From Tricholoma matsutake (Eukaryota > Basidiomycota > Agaricomycetes > Agaricales > Tricholomataceae), in the NCBI GenBank assembly GCA_026075535.2, contig AP026542.1, forward strand, positions 7,626,001 through 7,690,000: 64,000 nt of DNA, written 5' to 3'. The translations under genes were made by a program, and so were the position numbers. The notes beneath the pieces are model-generated. The model was not told where the DNA came from, searched no databases, and was given only the letters and a program-made list of their open reading frames with translations. Of the stretch, positions 19,113 to 30,324 are shown piece after piece; position 1 is the stretch's first letter; each line of letters starts with the position of its first letter.

Positions 19113-20082
19113 CAGAGGCCAACCACCACACCGGGGTCTACGCAACCCCGTACTGATCACAGGCAACATCTTTGATGATGACGTCCAAGACTACGACACC
19201 CGGTTTGTGCAGGGCAAATCAGAGGTAGCAGCTGCTCTCAAGGCAGCTAGAGATCTATGGGCCGGGGAAGACCTCTCCGACCCTAATGATGATGACAACA
19301 ACAACTCTCTTGCCATGCAAGAGGCTCTCATTTTCGCCAAGGGGGGGCCTAGGCTCTCCTTGAGGAAAACGATCGATCGTGTACGATGGGCACAGGGTGT
19401 CGACGTCGAACACAAGTGCTGGGCTCGTAGCCTCCCAAAGGAGGATATGTATTCACAGGAGCTCGGCATTGCTGAGCTCCTTTATCCGGAGGCATCCCCT
19501 GCCCCGTTACCACCTTGGCCCCCCATCCCCAAGCTGGTGGAGGACAAAGTGCCACTATCTAGGGATCAGAGGCTGGAGATCAAAGCCACCTCTGATGCCA
19601 TGTTGCATTTACTGGACATGATGACCTCCTTTGTAGGTACCGTCCGAGTGTCCACGGTTCCTCTCAATGACAGGAACTTGGCATCAGATGGTGTGGGAGC
19701 TCTTCACCACCACCTGGCAATTTTCAGGGAGCATGATGGAGTCGCTTTGTGCGGCATCAGCTCCCCTCTCTGGCAGCCTTCCAGGCTTCCTATGCGGCGA
19801 TGCAGGCAGCTCAGTCTGCTCCACCAGCGGCAGAGCCTCCAACCGAGGAACCCTTGTCCCTGGAACGGCGTCATCGTCCTTGTGGGCCTTGCCAACGACC
19901 ACACCGAGCTTGAAGAAGGGGACCTCCCCTTCTCTTCACCGCCCACCAGGGCCGTTGTTGGGATGGTGACAATATGTTGCCTCCCTCTACCTTCCCCCCA
20001 CTGCGGGGGGGATGATGTCATTGAGTGCATGCTCAGAGTAGCATATGCTCGAGGGGGGGCCTTGACCCCCTACTTACAGTAG
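19113..20082 (+). pseudogene. NE ORF, 5'-truncated and frameshifted
   Basis: An open frame begins in host DNA at 19045, but the NE part starts near 19113 ('GLRNPVLITGNIFDDDVQDY'). It continues with 'DLWAGEDLSDPNDDDNNNSL', 'SLRKTIDRVRWAQGVDV' and 'MYSQELGIAELLYPEASP', then 'IPKLVEDKVPLSRDQRLEI' and 'LHLLDMMTSFVGTVRVSTVP'. After 'NDRNLAS' it leaves the conserved frame ('WRQMAWELFTTTW' appears in another frame at 19667). The original start codon is lost. Confidence 0.6.
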
Positions 20083-20553
20083 CTCCAGTGAATAACCAGC
20101 TATGGCAGTTCCGGTGAACAACCAGCTGCCTCATCACTGTCACCCGTGCTTGGACACGGTGATGGTCCGCCTCATTTGTGTGGGGTGGTCAACCCTCGTT
20201 GTCTGGTGAAAGATGGTTACTCTTCCCGCAAGGGAGGACTTACAGTGAATTGACACTGCTTGCGCCTGATCTGACTTCAGTTGGATATGTGGCTGGGGGG
20301 ACCAAGATAGCACCAGACAGCGAACTAATGGCTAGCTTCTGTGGGGGGGGGCCCCTCCCCTACAGATTATTGCCTTTCTTGTCTGAGAGGACAATGCTGG
20401 TATGCCCGCCATAACGTGGCTTCTGCAAGGGACCTGGTGTGGGATGTGGACATAGGGAATGTGTAGTCTTAGTAGTACCTTGTTTGTATCTTGACCCGTG
20501 GACTGCGATCGAGCCCTGCATTATAAATTGTTGACCCCAAAAAAAAAAAAAAA
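19113..20553 (+). mobile_element. NE-3, 5'-truncated, second subfamily
   Basis: A 5'-truncated NE of the subfamily also seen in NE-11 and NE-16, running from within the ORF N-terminus to 'ATTGTTGACCCC' and about 15 A (20539-20553). It is flanked by a 13-bp TSD. Truncation at the 5' end with an intact poly(A) end is the mark of LINE-type target-primed insertion. Confidence 0.85.
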
Positions 20554-20883
20554 GACTTGTGAACGTATGTTCTTTAATGATTTGTTTTCTCTCAAACTAT
20601 TGTTTGATAAAGCCTCAGACATGTCTGAACAAGTCTGGTAGATTGACAAATGATCATCGATGTTATAATTCCCATCGTTCAAGATCTTCCACAATTCAGA
20701 GAGTAGCTCAGTGCTTTTGCCAAGCACAAGAAAAGTGTCATATGTTGGCAAACTTTCTTTAGAGACATAGTTTCCCATAGTCCAGCTATTCAAAGATTGC
20801 ATAACAAGCTTTGACTGGCTTGGACTATCAGTAGGAACACCAAAAGACCAAGATGAACTAAGTCCATCAAAAGATCCATTACT
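20554..20883 (-). pseudogene. gene Y exon (left arm)
   Basis: Open minus-strand exon: 'SNGSFDGLSSSWSFGVPTDS', 'LNSWTMGNYVSKESLPTYDT', 'VLGKSTELLSELWKILNDG' and 'YQTCSDMSEALSNN'. An upstream splice acceptor (..ATGCTATTAG) precedes it. NE-3 cuts it in mid-frame, and the frame resumes at 19112 going down. The family is not recognised. The copy at 33387-33716 in the right arm is identical in translation. Confidence 0.5.
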
Positions 20884-21596
20884 AATAGCATATGAGAAAA
20901 CATCTTTCTTTGAGCATGTGCAGACTTACTTGAATGTTAAAGGTATAGCAGAAGTTAAATGAGCAATACAAAGGCAACAGAAAGTTATGAGTATCTGTAA
21001 CGACATGTTGACGAGAAGCAAAGTGCAAAGTAATGTGAGTATGCTGAAACATCAACAAAAAATCATGTGGTTTCAAGATCAAATGTGGACATCTTGCAAT
21101 GTTTTATCAAAATCTTATCTCTGTAACTAACGATGAGCACAAAGATGGCTGAATCTACTGTCGCTAGTACCAGAGTCAGTTCTGAGTGAGCCATTAGCTT
21201 TACTTTGGAATATTTAACAAACTGGTTGCAGGCATGCCATGGATACGGATGCTTCTCATGAACTACCTCAGATCCCAATCAATGTAGCTTCAACACCACA
21301 AGATATAATTCAGGTGAGAATAGTGTCTATGTTAACAATGGCTCATGTGTGTTAACTTTATACAAATTCATCAGCGCAATACAAACCACGGTAATAGCGA
21401 TTCCAGAGATCAGCCTGGTGGTAATACTATCCTGATTGTCACAGGGAGAAGATAAATGGGGTGCAGCTGATATGAAATAATCTGTAACAACAAAGTTACA
21501 TTGCACAATATTGAATATTACAGTATGTACAACGATTCTCAAGATATTAACAAGGAATTGTTACAAGACACATTTACAAACGATAACTATGCTGTG
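20884..21596. other. host intergenic or intronic sequence (left arm)
   Basis: AT-rich sequence between genes Y and X with no long ORF. A possible two-exon plus-strand ORF is present: ATG at 21239 ('MDTDASHELPQIPINV'), donor CAG|GTGAGA at 21313, acceptor TTCATCAG at 21374, and stop TAA at 21453-21455, for 51 residues in all. It is too short to be sure. The rest shows nothing further. Confidence 0.3.
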
Positions 21597-22080
21597 CTAT
21601 TTCTTTACAAGTCGTGTATATTTACAAAGGCCATGCTCTAACATATCAATATCATAGCCAATCAACTCCTTCTCCTCTGCAGTGAGATTGGTCTCAAGAT
21701 AGTTGTGCAAGAATGAAAGTCCAATCTCAACCTCTTGAACAGAAGGATTCGGTGATTTGACAATACCAAGGTGTTGCAAGCTGAGTATAGCGCCTTTATC
21801 TACATCAAACATCAGCCTTGCCATCTGTTGGACTGTAGGTTTTTCCACTACTCCCATGTTCGCTAAATCACCACATATAAGCAGTGCTGTCAGCTCACCA
21901 ATATTTGGGAAGTTTAGAGGAGGGTTCTTTCCATCATTCTGTTGCTTCAACTTCTTTTTCTCCTCCTTTGGATTGTAATCAGCAAAGTTGTCAATGACTT
22001 TGGGTTCGATGGGTTGTGAAGACAAGAAGCAAAACAAGGACATGATGCCATCGAACTTGTTTGCTGAGAAGTCGGTCCAT
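21597..22080 (-). pseudogene. gene X, C-terminal part (left arm)
   Basis: Minus-strand coding to a TAA at 21597: 'TDFSANKFDGIMSLFCFLSS', 'PKVIDNFADYNPKEEKKKL', 'LPFPNIGELTALLICGDLA'-type text (the sequence reads NFPNIGELTALLICGDLA), 'VQQMARLMFDVDKGAILSL' and 'FLHNYLETNLTAEEKELIGY'. The protein looks soluble and I do not recognise the family. NE-4 separates it from its N-terminal part at 23946-24375. An identical mirror copy lies at 32190-32673. Confidence 0.55.
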
Positions 22081-23945
22081 TTTTTGTTTTTTTTTTTGGG
22101 TCAACAATTTATAATGCGGGGCTCGATCACAGTCTGTGGAGCAGGATACAAACTTGGGTACTACTATAACTACGCGTTCCCCTTGCCCATCTCCTACCCA
22201 GGTCCTCGTTTTAGCCACTTTAGGTGGGCAGTGCCACAGACATTGGCCTCTCAGCCAGGAAAGGCAATAATCCGGAGGGGGAGCCCCCCCCTCCCGAAGC
22301 TAGCCATTAGATCGCCCACTGGAGCAAAACGGTCCCCCGGCCACATATCCGACCATAGTCAAATCAGGTGCAGTGGTGTCAATTCACCGTAAATCCCCCC
22401 TTGCGGGAGGAATAACCGTCTGCGTATTTCCAGCCAATGAGGATTGACCACCCCAGACAAATGAGGTGGACCATCACTGTGTTGTGCACAAGTGACAGTA
22501 ATGAGGCGGGTGGTTGTTCACCTGGTTATTCACCGTGACCGCCGTAAGTAGGGGGCTGAGGCCCCCCTCGAGCAAACGCACTGCAAGCACATGCACTCGA
22601 TAGCAGTTTCCCCCCCGCAGCGGGGAGAACGTAAAGGGCAGTGACACTTGTCACCAACCCGACAGCAGCCAGCAAACTGGCGGTAATGGGTGTGGAGCGG
22701 AATGCCCCACACAAGTAGTGGCACGGCCATCTGTGATGATGACGGCACTGTACTGGGGACGAGGGTTCCCCAGATTGAAGCTCTGCTGGAGCTATTGGCA
22801 TCGCCACATAGGAAGCTGGTACAGCTGCCGGAGGCGTAGGATCATTGGAACGATCATCTCTGGTTGTCCATTTGGGCATTAAGAGCAAGTTAGTACTGGT
22901 ATATGATGCTATTGATCGAAATACGCAGCGTGCAGCATAAGTGAGGGCCTCCTGCATAGTAAGAAAGTCCTCGTAATCGTCAGGGTCAGGGAGGTCCCCC
23001 CCAACCCACAGATCTCAAACTGCCTAGGGCAGCTGCTACCTCCACTTCGTTCTGTGCAAACTGGGTGTCATAGTCTTGGGCATCATCGTCAAAGATGTCG
23101 CCCGTGAACAGGGAGGGGTCATGTAGACCCCGGTGAGATGGATGGTCTCTGGTTTGCCATTTAGGCATAGAGTGTGAGTTAGCGCGAGTAGATGACAGTA
23201 GAGGTCAAGATACGTAGCGTGGAATCGATAGCAGATGGTCCCTTATCTCAGTTTCAGATCCACCTGACGCATCCTCCAAACGCTCCAAGGGGGCAGGCAG
23301 GCCACACATCCTGCTGCTGATTGGGAGGGACGATTGAACCCAGTTCCGAACACCTGAAGGGTGTGAGTGCCGGAGGTAGAGAGTTGGTGGTGAGTAGCGG
23401 CCACCAGAGCGTCAACCTAGCTGTCAGGGGGCACCATCACCTGGCCCCTTTTAACAATGGTGTATTCCAATGGGTAGTCAGTGTAGCATGTCTCTAGTAG
23501 TAGAAACTCACAAAGCATGGAGGCTGGAAGCCTCCCAGGCAACCAGCAGTCCAGTAAGAATGTCCCTCCTCCTAAGCCAGACCTCCCCCAACTAAACGAA
23601 TGCGACGACTTGGGCGAGCGTTGAAGTAGGCATCCCACACCCACTCTGAGACCCCAAAGGGACCCAGACTACTCTTTCATTGACAACACTCACCTAGCCA
23701 GGATCCTCGAAGCTCAGGAGAACGAGACAAATAGCAGACACTGTCAGAAACAGTGCCTGAGGCATCCCCGGAGATCGGATGGACGGATCCCTTAGCAAAT
23801 CAGGCTATGCCTGGAGACGCCAAGAGCGTTCGTGATGGTGAAATCCGATCGAAAATCGGACCGAAATTGCAGTCTCGACGTTGCTACCAACGTTGAGCAG
23901 GAATGTTTACCACTGTTTATGGTGGTTGTAACAAGTCAAGGAGCG
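22081..23945 (-). mobile_element. NE-4, short subfamily (left arm)
   Basis: A complete short-subfamily NE, about 1.87 kb, on the minus strand: T tract 22081-22097 (broken by one G), 5' end CGCTCCTTGAC at 23945. It is inserted in gene X. Flanks 'ATGGTCCAGAC' and 'ATGGACCGAC' may be a decayed TSD. ORF remnant 22986-23168 is as in NE-1. Mirror copy is NE-5. Confidence 0.9.
22986..23168 (-). pseudogene. NE ORF remnant in NE-4
   Basis: 'GLHDPSLFTGDIFDDDAQDY' with a broken continuation, the same internal-deletion form as NE-1. Confidence 0.5.
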
Positions 23946-24375
23946 TCTGGACCATAGGTGTTTGAAATAACAAAATATTTGTCTTCTTTGGTCGAGCCTT
24001 CTCCATCCTTGTAAGAAATCCAATCCTCCAAGGTTGCAAACCGACCCCCATGAGTACGAGCAAATTCAGAACCATAAAAAGTTCCACGATGACAGAGAAT
24101 ATTCCAGAAATCTTCCGGTGTTAAACCATCTTCCAATCCATCATAGACTGTATCGATTGCATGTTTTCAAGTGGGTGCACATTCCCTAAATGGAAGAAAA
24201 TGGTCAGGTCTATTTGCAACTTTGGACAGCATCCAATCCTTGCTTTTTAGATATGGCTTTGTTCCATTCTTGACTATAGGCATCAGCATCTGAAGATACT
24301 GGAGAAAGACATTGCATTGAGATGATAGATCATCTGTTGTTGATGATATAGGCAATGAAGGGAGGGAAGATCGAT
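23946..24375 (-). pseudogene. gene X, N-terminal part (left arm)
   Basis: Minus-strand pieces 24355-24167 ('DDLSSQCNVFLQYLQMLMPI', 'YLKSKDWMLSKVANRPDHFL') and 24136-23946 ('LTPEDFWNILCHRGTFYGSE', 'GGRFATLEDWISYKDGEG', 'YFVISNTYGPD'). They are in the same frame, separated by one TGA. LINE-B' cuts the 5' side at 24376. Unrecognised host protein; it continues at 22080 downwards beyond NE-4. Confidence 0.5.
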
Positions 24376-25341
24376 CGCTTCTTGTCTTCCTACCGTGATG
24401 TGCACAGCCACAAAAAATTTCATCGACACCATTTTCTCATTTTGCAGCTCCATCCGTCTATGATCCATGCGATCCGGTATAACCAGCATCTTACCAACAC
24501 ATGTCCAAACCATACAGTAGAAGAGGGGGGAGATCAGGCGAGGCGATGGATGAGGGGAGACCCTCCAGATCCAGTATGCCCAGAACTCCTGGCGACGACC
24601 CAATTGACTCTCTGTGGCTCTCTTCAAGCCGCAGATCCACACAGAATGCTCCCTCAGTGGGTCCACACAGGACCCAAAGAGGCTCTCCAACTCCCTCCCC
24701 CTATGGGGCGGGAATCATCACACTGCGGGCACAACGGTTCAGTGTGCCGGCACTATCTTCCAGGGATGCTACTGCATCTCCTGCACCTCCTGCTACCCCT
24801 TCCACACCTGCTTCGCAGTGGGCTGACGAAGTGGCTGATACCTATTCCCCCCCTGTCATTCAGGACACGGAGATGGCAAGCGATGACTGGAGTGGGCCCC
24901 AGACCTTTGCAAAAGACTTGGGGGAATACGCTGAGGGAATCCGCGTTGTTCTTAACAGAATGGGTTCCAGATGACCAACTGCTGAGGAATGGCAGACTAT
25001 AGTGGAACAGCTGGGCTTGGTGCTGGTAGCAGCTGCCGAGGCTGGTCTAGATCGCAATTCGGGAAGCGTTATGCTCCAAAGAGCCCTGGATAGGATGGCT
25101 GGAGGGAGTAAACGACCGAGGTCGGGTACTGTCACCAACGATCCCAATGATGTCTCAAGGACGGACTTTCTGGAGGGATGGGATGGGCAATGCCCCCCCC
25201 CTCACAAATCTGCGAGGACTCGAGGCCCAAAAGGGGCTCGACCTCTTCCTAAACCCCCAGCAGGGGGTGTCTCTTCTTCATGGGGTCGAGGACCACCTCC
25301 CCCCGTGAACTGGTTGACCAGGCCTTCGGGCAAGGGGACCC
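24376..25341 (+). mobile_element. LINE-B' (left arm), 5' fragment
   Basis: Starts CGCTTCTTGTCTTCCTAC at 24376, the LINE 5' end, and runs through the 5' UTR into ORF1. It stops at 25341, where an NE 3' tail follows without a TSD. It mirrors the first 966 bases of LINE-B. Confidence 0.85.
24501..25341 (+). pseudogene. LINE ORF1, N-terminal part (left arm)
   Basis: ATG at 24501 ('MSKPYSRRGGRSGEAMDEGR'), a TGA at 24972-24974 where LINE-C has CGA, then the same frame 'AAAEAGLDRNSGSVMLQRAL' to 'WLTRPSGKGT', where the copy ends. The overlapping 215-residue frame at 24355-25002 is a shadow in a GC-rich region. Confidence 0.75.
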
Positions 25342-25620
25342 GGTTGGATATGTGGCCGGGGGACCGGTTGGTACCAGTGGGCGACCTAATGGCTAGCTTC
25401 GGGAGGGGGAGGCTCCCCCTCCGGATTATTGCCTTTCCTGGCTGAGAGGCCAACGTCTGTGGCACTGCCCGCCTAAAGTGGCTAAAACGAGGACCTGGGT
25501 GGGAGATGGGCGAGGGGAACGCGTAGATATAGTAGTACCCTAGTTTGTACCCCGCTCTGCGGACTGCGATCGAGCCCCGTGTTATAAATTGTTGACCCAA
25601 AAAAAAAAAAAAAAAAAAAA
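25342..25620 (+). mobile_element. NE-6, 3' tail only
   Basis: The last 257 or so bases of NE plus about 22 A (25599-25620). It includes the GC-rich hairpin 'GGGAGGGGGAGGCTCCCCCT' and the shared LINE/NE 3' end. It joins LINE-B' on the left and an inverted NE on the right, and marks the inner edge of the left palindrome arm. Confidence 0.85.
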
Positions 25621-26061
25621 CCCCGGTGAAGTGGGGAGGGGTGGCACAGATTGCTCCTGCTGCCCCTCTGGATAAAGGAGCTCGGTGATGCCAAGCTCCC
25701 GATTGTTGTTGGCCTCGAGCCCAAGCTCGAGAGCCAGATTACTCGTATCGTTGGCCACCTGCTGTGACCACAAGACGCGGTTTATAGCCTCCTGCGAGGC
25801 TAGCTTGGTGAGACCTGGGATAAATTCGACGTCTCTGCCGCTGGCAGAGTCGTCAACTTCTGATAGGTCAGAGTCGTCATCCTCCGACCATAGATTGTGG
25901 AGCTGGTTGTCCACATCAGAGTCCCATCTGCCCAGAGAGACGTGACTGAACTCTGGGAGATAGTCGTCATCGAAGTCTGCATCATCGAAATTGGTGTGTA
26001 AGAGGGGGTCACTGTGTGCCACCCGGTGTCAAATTCGTGCTCTACGGTTTGCAGAGGGCAT
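25621..26061 (-). pseudogene. NE ORF fragment in NE-7
   Basis: The ATG at 26061 starts 'MPSANRRARI', followed by TGA at 26029-26031 (other copies read CGA or CAA there), then 'HRVAHSDPLLHTNFDDADFD' to 'GQQEQSVPPLPTSPG'. It corresponds to the first half of the NE-15 protein and is cut at 25621. Confidence 0.7.
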
Positions 26062-26435
26062 TGAGGATGATTTAGCAAAAGTAGATGATGGTAGAAGTCA
26101 AGATACGTAGCGTGATAACGATAATGGACGGTCCCTTATCTCAATTCCGGATCCACCCGATATAGCCTCCAATCGCTCCGAGGGGACAGGCTGGCTGCAC
26201 ATCCTGCTGTCGAGTGGGAGAAGATCGAACCCAGGTCATACCACCCCAACGGAGTGAGCACCGGAGGTGAGAGGTTGGTGGTGAAATGTGGCCACCAGAG
26301 CATTGACCTAGCCGTCAGGGGGCACCGTCACCCGGCCCCTTTTAACGATGGTGTATTCCAACCAGATAGTCAGTGTAGCTTGTCCCTAGTAGTAGTGACT
26401 CACATAGCAAGGAGGTTGGTGGCACCCAGGCCAAC
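25621..26435 (-). mobile_element. NE-7, internal fragment, minus
   Basis: The 5' and ORF part of a long-subfamily NE on the minus strand. Both ends are cut: the 3' half is missing at 25621 and the first 500 or so bases are missing beyond 26435, where NE-8 begins. Confidence 0.8.
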
Positions 26436-26852
26436 CAGCGCTACCACATCTCTGTCACTCATGTGGGAGCGCGGCGATGGTCCACCTCATTTGTCTGGGG
26501 TGGTCAATCCTCGCTGGCCGAGAACATGCAGACAGTTATTCCTCCCGCAAGGGGGGGTTTACAGTGAATTAACACGGCCGTGCCTGATCTGACTTTGGTT
26601 GGATATGTGGCTGGGGGACCGTTCTGCACTGGCGGACGAGTTAATGGCTCGCTTCGGGAGGGGGGGCTCCCCCTCCAGATTATTGCCTTTCCTGGCTGAG
26701 AGGCCAACGTCTGTGGCACTGCCTGCCTAAAGTGGCTAAAACAAGGACTAGGGTGGGAGATGGGCGAGGGAAATGTGTAGATATAGTAGTACCCTAGTTT
26801 GTACCCTGCTCCGCGGACTGCAATCGAGCCCCACGTTATAAATTGTTGACCC

Positions 26853-26878
<26 letters not shown>
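26436..26878 (+). mobile_element. NE-8, 3' part with poly(A)
   Basis: NE 3' region of about 417 bases plus 26 A (26853-26878). It abuts LINE-B ORF2 inside the endonuclease-RT linker ('CCTTTGGACAACTTGCC'), so it replaces or separates the RT half of LINE-B. Confidence 0.85.
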
Positions 26879-26883
<5 letters not shown>

Positions 26884-27843
26884 GGACAACTTGCCAAGGC
26901 GAGATTCCTTGGCGTGGTTTTCCCATGCCTTGTTTAAAATCGTTGATATCGCCGAAATGACATCATCAATTTCTGCCGATGTATTTCCGTGCCAGCCAAG
27001 CCATGGAGTTAAAGCGGAGGAGACAGCATCTCGATACGATGCTTCCTCCTCGGATCCTTTTTTGATGGACCACTTGGTAACCGGAACCAAAGATCCTGGG
27101 CCAGGTAGCACTAATGTCAGAGGGGCGTGGTCAGATGTCCCCCTGGCTTCAGGTATGATTTCACAGTACAATACGAATCTAAGATCCATAGGTATGAACA
27201 TCAGGTCGATCACCGTGGGGTGAAAGCCCTGTTGAGGGGGGAAATGCATGGGCCCTTCCACTACTGGAAGGGCTCTGGTCAGGCCTAGTGCCATCGCCGT
27301 TTCCACCAAGTGGTCAGCATGGATTGAGTGTTCAGGCCCCTGGGGATCCCAGGAGGCATGTCTCACGTTAAAGTCGCCACACATGAAGTGTAGGCATGGG
27401 ATTGTCATGACGTTCTCGAATAAGAGCGTGATGGCCAAATGTTGGCTGTCCAAGTAGACGTTAGCCAGTAGCATGACGTCTTCCCCTATTCCCAGTGAGA
27501 ACAGAACAACGTCACGATCATCGATCAGATCTCGTCTGAGACCCGGTCTTAGATTAGCGATGCTGTTCACAAAATAGACAGCAATGCGTGGAGGGGAGTC
27601 GATTCCCAATGGGCATACTAACATTCCCCAATTGGGACTCATTGGTGTGCCTATGACTTCTTCCCCTTCCCTGTTGTGGGCAGAAGGGGCATATCTTATT
27701 AATCGCCAAGGAGGCTCTTGGATAAACAGCAAATCGTAATCATCTATAAGATCTGCCAGTAGCGAGTCCATGTACCCCCAATTATGGTTAACATTCTGAC
27801 TAAATATGCGCAACTGCGGTGTAGATCTAAGTCTATCACTCAT
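26879..27843 (-). pseudogene. LINE-B ORF2, endonuclease part
   Basis: ATG at 27843 follows the ORF1 stop directly. APE-type endonuclease motifs are intact: 'FSQNVNHNWGYMDSLL', 'LLFIQEPPWRLIRYAP', 'FMCGDFNVRHASWDPQGP', 'VIDLMFIP' and 'RGTSDHAPLTLVLPGPGS'. It ends at 'SRLGKLSKG', where NE-8 cuts in, so RT and RNase H are lost. Confidence 0.85.
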
Positions 27844-29769
27844 TTACATTCGGCCACCACGTCCTGTGGGATGGTAAGCATGAGGGGAGCGAGAGTTTTG
27901 TCTCGCACTCACCTCGTCGTAGCAAGCTTTGATCCAATCACGGTCAAAGCGATGTTGGCAGAAATTGCATCGACAATTGTCGGATGTGTGGTTCTTCTGG
28001 CAGTTGATACACCTAGCCGGGTGAGGACAGGCTGCCCCCTCTGGGGTAGCTGGGATAGGAGGGTTTGCCTTAGCGTTACCCTTGCAACACCCCGCTAGGG
28101 CACGGTGGTGCTCCTTGCAGTGTGGGCCAGCACAGACCGGACATTTGGTCTGTGGAGCTCTGCATGCTGGGGTGGGGTGTCCCCACTTCCAGCATCGTTG
28201 GCACAATGGCAAGCCAGGGTTTGCCCTGGCTGCTCTAACATGAGCGATGTAGCGACCGAATTGGATGCCACAACCGATGAGAGCATTAGCTCATGCACCA
28301 CTGACTGAATCAGCGATGTTAAGATAAATGGTACACGTATCCGACATCTTCAAATCGCGTATTACCTGTGGGGGGACTTGTAACACTGTGAGGTCCGATA
28401 TTCCGGACTTTCCCAAGTGTGCAATGATGACGTCAGGCATTAATGCCTTGTCGTTAGCAATGAATGGCACGTCGACCAGTTTGAGGTACAACGTGGAAGT
28501 AGGTAACACTGCATCTACTTGCAGCGCGAAGGGGAATGCCTTGTGAGCAGCCTCCTTGAAGCATCGAAGGTCCTCCTCAGAGGCGACAACGTCTGTAGCC
28601 ACTGATATGTTACCAGCGTGCATCGATGCAGACTGGGCCACCAATTTTGAGTGGTGCAGACCGAGAGTGACCCAGACATGGTCCAGGAAATCAGCTGGGT
28701 TTGTTTCCACCCCAAGGGGAGGATGAACGTGGACCAGGACCTGTCGTCTAGACAGTCCATGGACAGTAGGTGAAGGTTTAGCAGCCTTCGGTTTGGAAGG
28801 GCCGACGTGCTGCTGTATGTCAGCCAGTTTGTCGGTTGGAAGTTCAGGGAAGGCCTTGGCTAAATGCACAAGGCCATCCATGGATGTGTTAGGTGTTCGC
28901 CCCCCAGGGAAGCGAGCAACCTGAGCAAAGGTCCCCTTGCCCGAAGGCCTGGTCAACCAGTTCATGGGGGGAGGTGGTCCTCGACCCCATGAAGAAGAGA
29001 CACCCCCTGCTGGGGGTTTAGGAAGAGGTCGAGCCCCTTTTGGGCCTCGAGTCCTCGCAGATTTGTGAGGGGGGGGGCATTGCCCATCCCATCCCTCCAG
29101 AAAGTCCGTCCTTGAGACATCATTGGGATCGTTGGTGACAGTACCCGACCTCGGTCGTTTACTCCCTCCAGCCATCCTATCCAGGGCTCTTTGGAGCATA
29201 ACGCTTCCCGAATTGCGATCTAGACCAGCCTCGGCAGCTGCTACCAGCACCAAGCCCAGCCGTTCCACTATAGTCTGCCATTCCTCAGCAGTTGGTCATC
29301 TGGAACCCATTCTGTTAAGAACAACGCGGATTCCCTCAGCGTATTCCCCCAAGTCTTTTGCAAAGGTCTGGGGCCCACTCCAGTCATCGCTTGCCATCTC
29401 CGTGTCCTGAATGACAGGGGGGGAATAGGTATCAGCCACTTCGTCAGCCCACTGCGAAGCAGGTGTGGAAGGGGTAGCAGGAGGTGCAGGAGATGCAGTA
29501 GCATCCCTGGAAGATAGTGCCGGCACACTGAACCGTTGTGCCCGCAGTGTGATGATTCCCGCCCCATAGGGGGAGGGAGTTGGAGAGCCTCTTTGGGTCC
29601 TGTGTGGACCCACTGAGGGAGCATTCTGTGTGGATCTGCGGCTTGAAGAGAGCCACAGAGAGTCAATTGGGTCGTCGCCAGGAGTTCTGGGCATACTGGA
29701 TCTGGAGGGTCTCCCCTCATCCATCGCCTCGCCTGATCTCCCCCCTCTTCTACTGTATGGTTTGGACAT
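27844..29769 (-). pseudogene. LINE-B ORF1, 641 codons with two TGAs
   Basis: The only LINE ORF1 here without frameshifts: ATG at 29769, stop TAA at 27844-27846, 642 codons including the stop. TGA codons at 29296-29298 and 28291-28293 are CGA in LINE-C. Regions: a proline- and serine-rich N-terminus, a conserved middle ('AAAEAGLDRNSGSVMLQRAL'; 'GTFAQVARFPGGRTPNTSMD', 'ADIQQHVGPSKPKAAKPSPT'), and C-terminal zinc knuckles ('CQRCWKWGHPTPAC', 'CPVCAGPHCKEHH'). It is a gag-like RNA-binding protein. Confidence 0.85.
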
Positions 29770-29894
29770 GTGTTGGTAAGATGCTGGTTATACCGGATCG
29801 CATGGATCATAGACGGATGGAGCTGCAAAATGAGAAAATGGTGTCGATGAAATTTTTTGTGGCTGTGCACATCACGGTAGGAAGACAAGAAGCG

Positions 29895-30324
29895 ATCGAT
29901 CTTCCCTCCCTTCATTGCCTATATCATCAACAACAGATGATCTATCATCTCAATGCAATGTCTTTCTCCAGTATCTTCAGATGCTGATGCCTATAGTCAA
30001 GAATGGAACAAAGCCATATCTAAAAAGCAAGGATTGGATGCTGTCCAAAGTTGCAAATAGACCTGACCATTTTCTTCCATTTAGGGAATGTGCACCCACT
30101 TGAAAACATGCAATCGATACAGTCTATGATGGATTGGAAGATGGTTTAACACCGGAAGATTTCTGGAATATTCTCTGTCATCGTGGAACTTTTTATGGTT
30201 CTGAATTTGCTCGTACTCATGGGGGTCGGTTTGCAACCTTGGAGGATTGGATTTCTTACAAGGATGGAGAAGGCTCGACCAAAGAAGACAAATATTTTGT
30301 TATTTCAAACACCTATGGTCCAGA
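29895..30324 (+). pseudogene. gene X, N-terminal part (right arm)
   Basis: Mirror of 23946-24375 on the plus strand: 29915-30103 ends in TGA (30101-30103), and the same frame continues as 'KHAIDTVYDGLEDGLTPEDF' and on to 'YFVISNTYGPD'. Cut by NE-5. Confidence 0.5.

Larger units (their letters stand above)
16707..25341 (+). repeat. left arm of 8.6-kb inverted repeat
   Basis: Every position pairs with 54270 minus that position in the right arm (28929-37563). All ORFs between 19045 and 25002 have mirror ORFs with the same translation. The outer 2 kb (NE-2) shows a few substitutions against its mirror. The outer edge coincides with the 5' end of NE-2, and the inner edge lies within LINE ORF1. 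Confidence 0.9.
26879..29894 (-). mobile_element. LINE-B (right arm), RT half missing
   Basis: Minus-strand LINE from its 5' end (CGCTTCTTGTC, 29894) through ORF1 and the endonuclease of ORF2. At 26879 it meets the NE-8 poly(A). The part 28929-29894 mirrors LINE-B'. It lies in gene X. Confidence 0.9.

Noticed and set aside
24355..25002. 215-residue ORF, mirrored at 29268-29915
   Set aside because: It overlaps LINE ORF1 in another frame; the zinc-knuckle protein frame is the one conserved between LINE copies.
26836..26878. Phe-rich C-terminus of the LINE-B endonuclease frame
   Set aside because: It is translation of the NE-8 poly(A) complement and not part of the protein.
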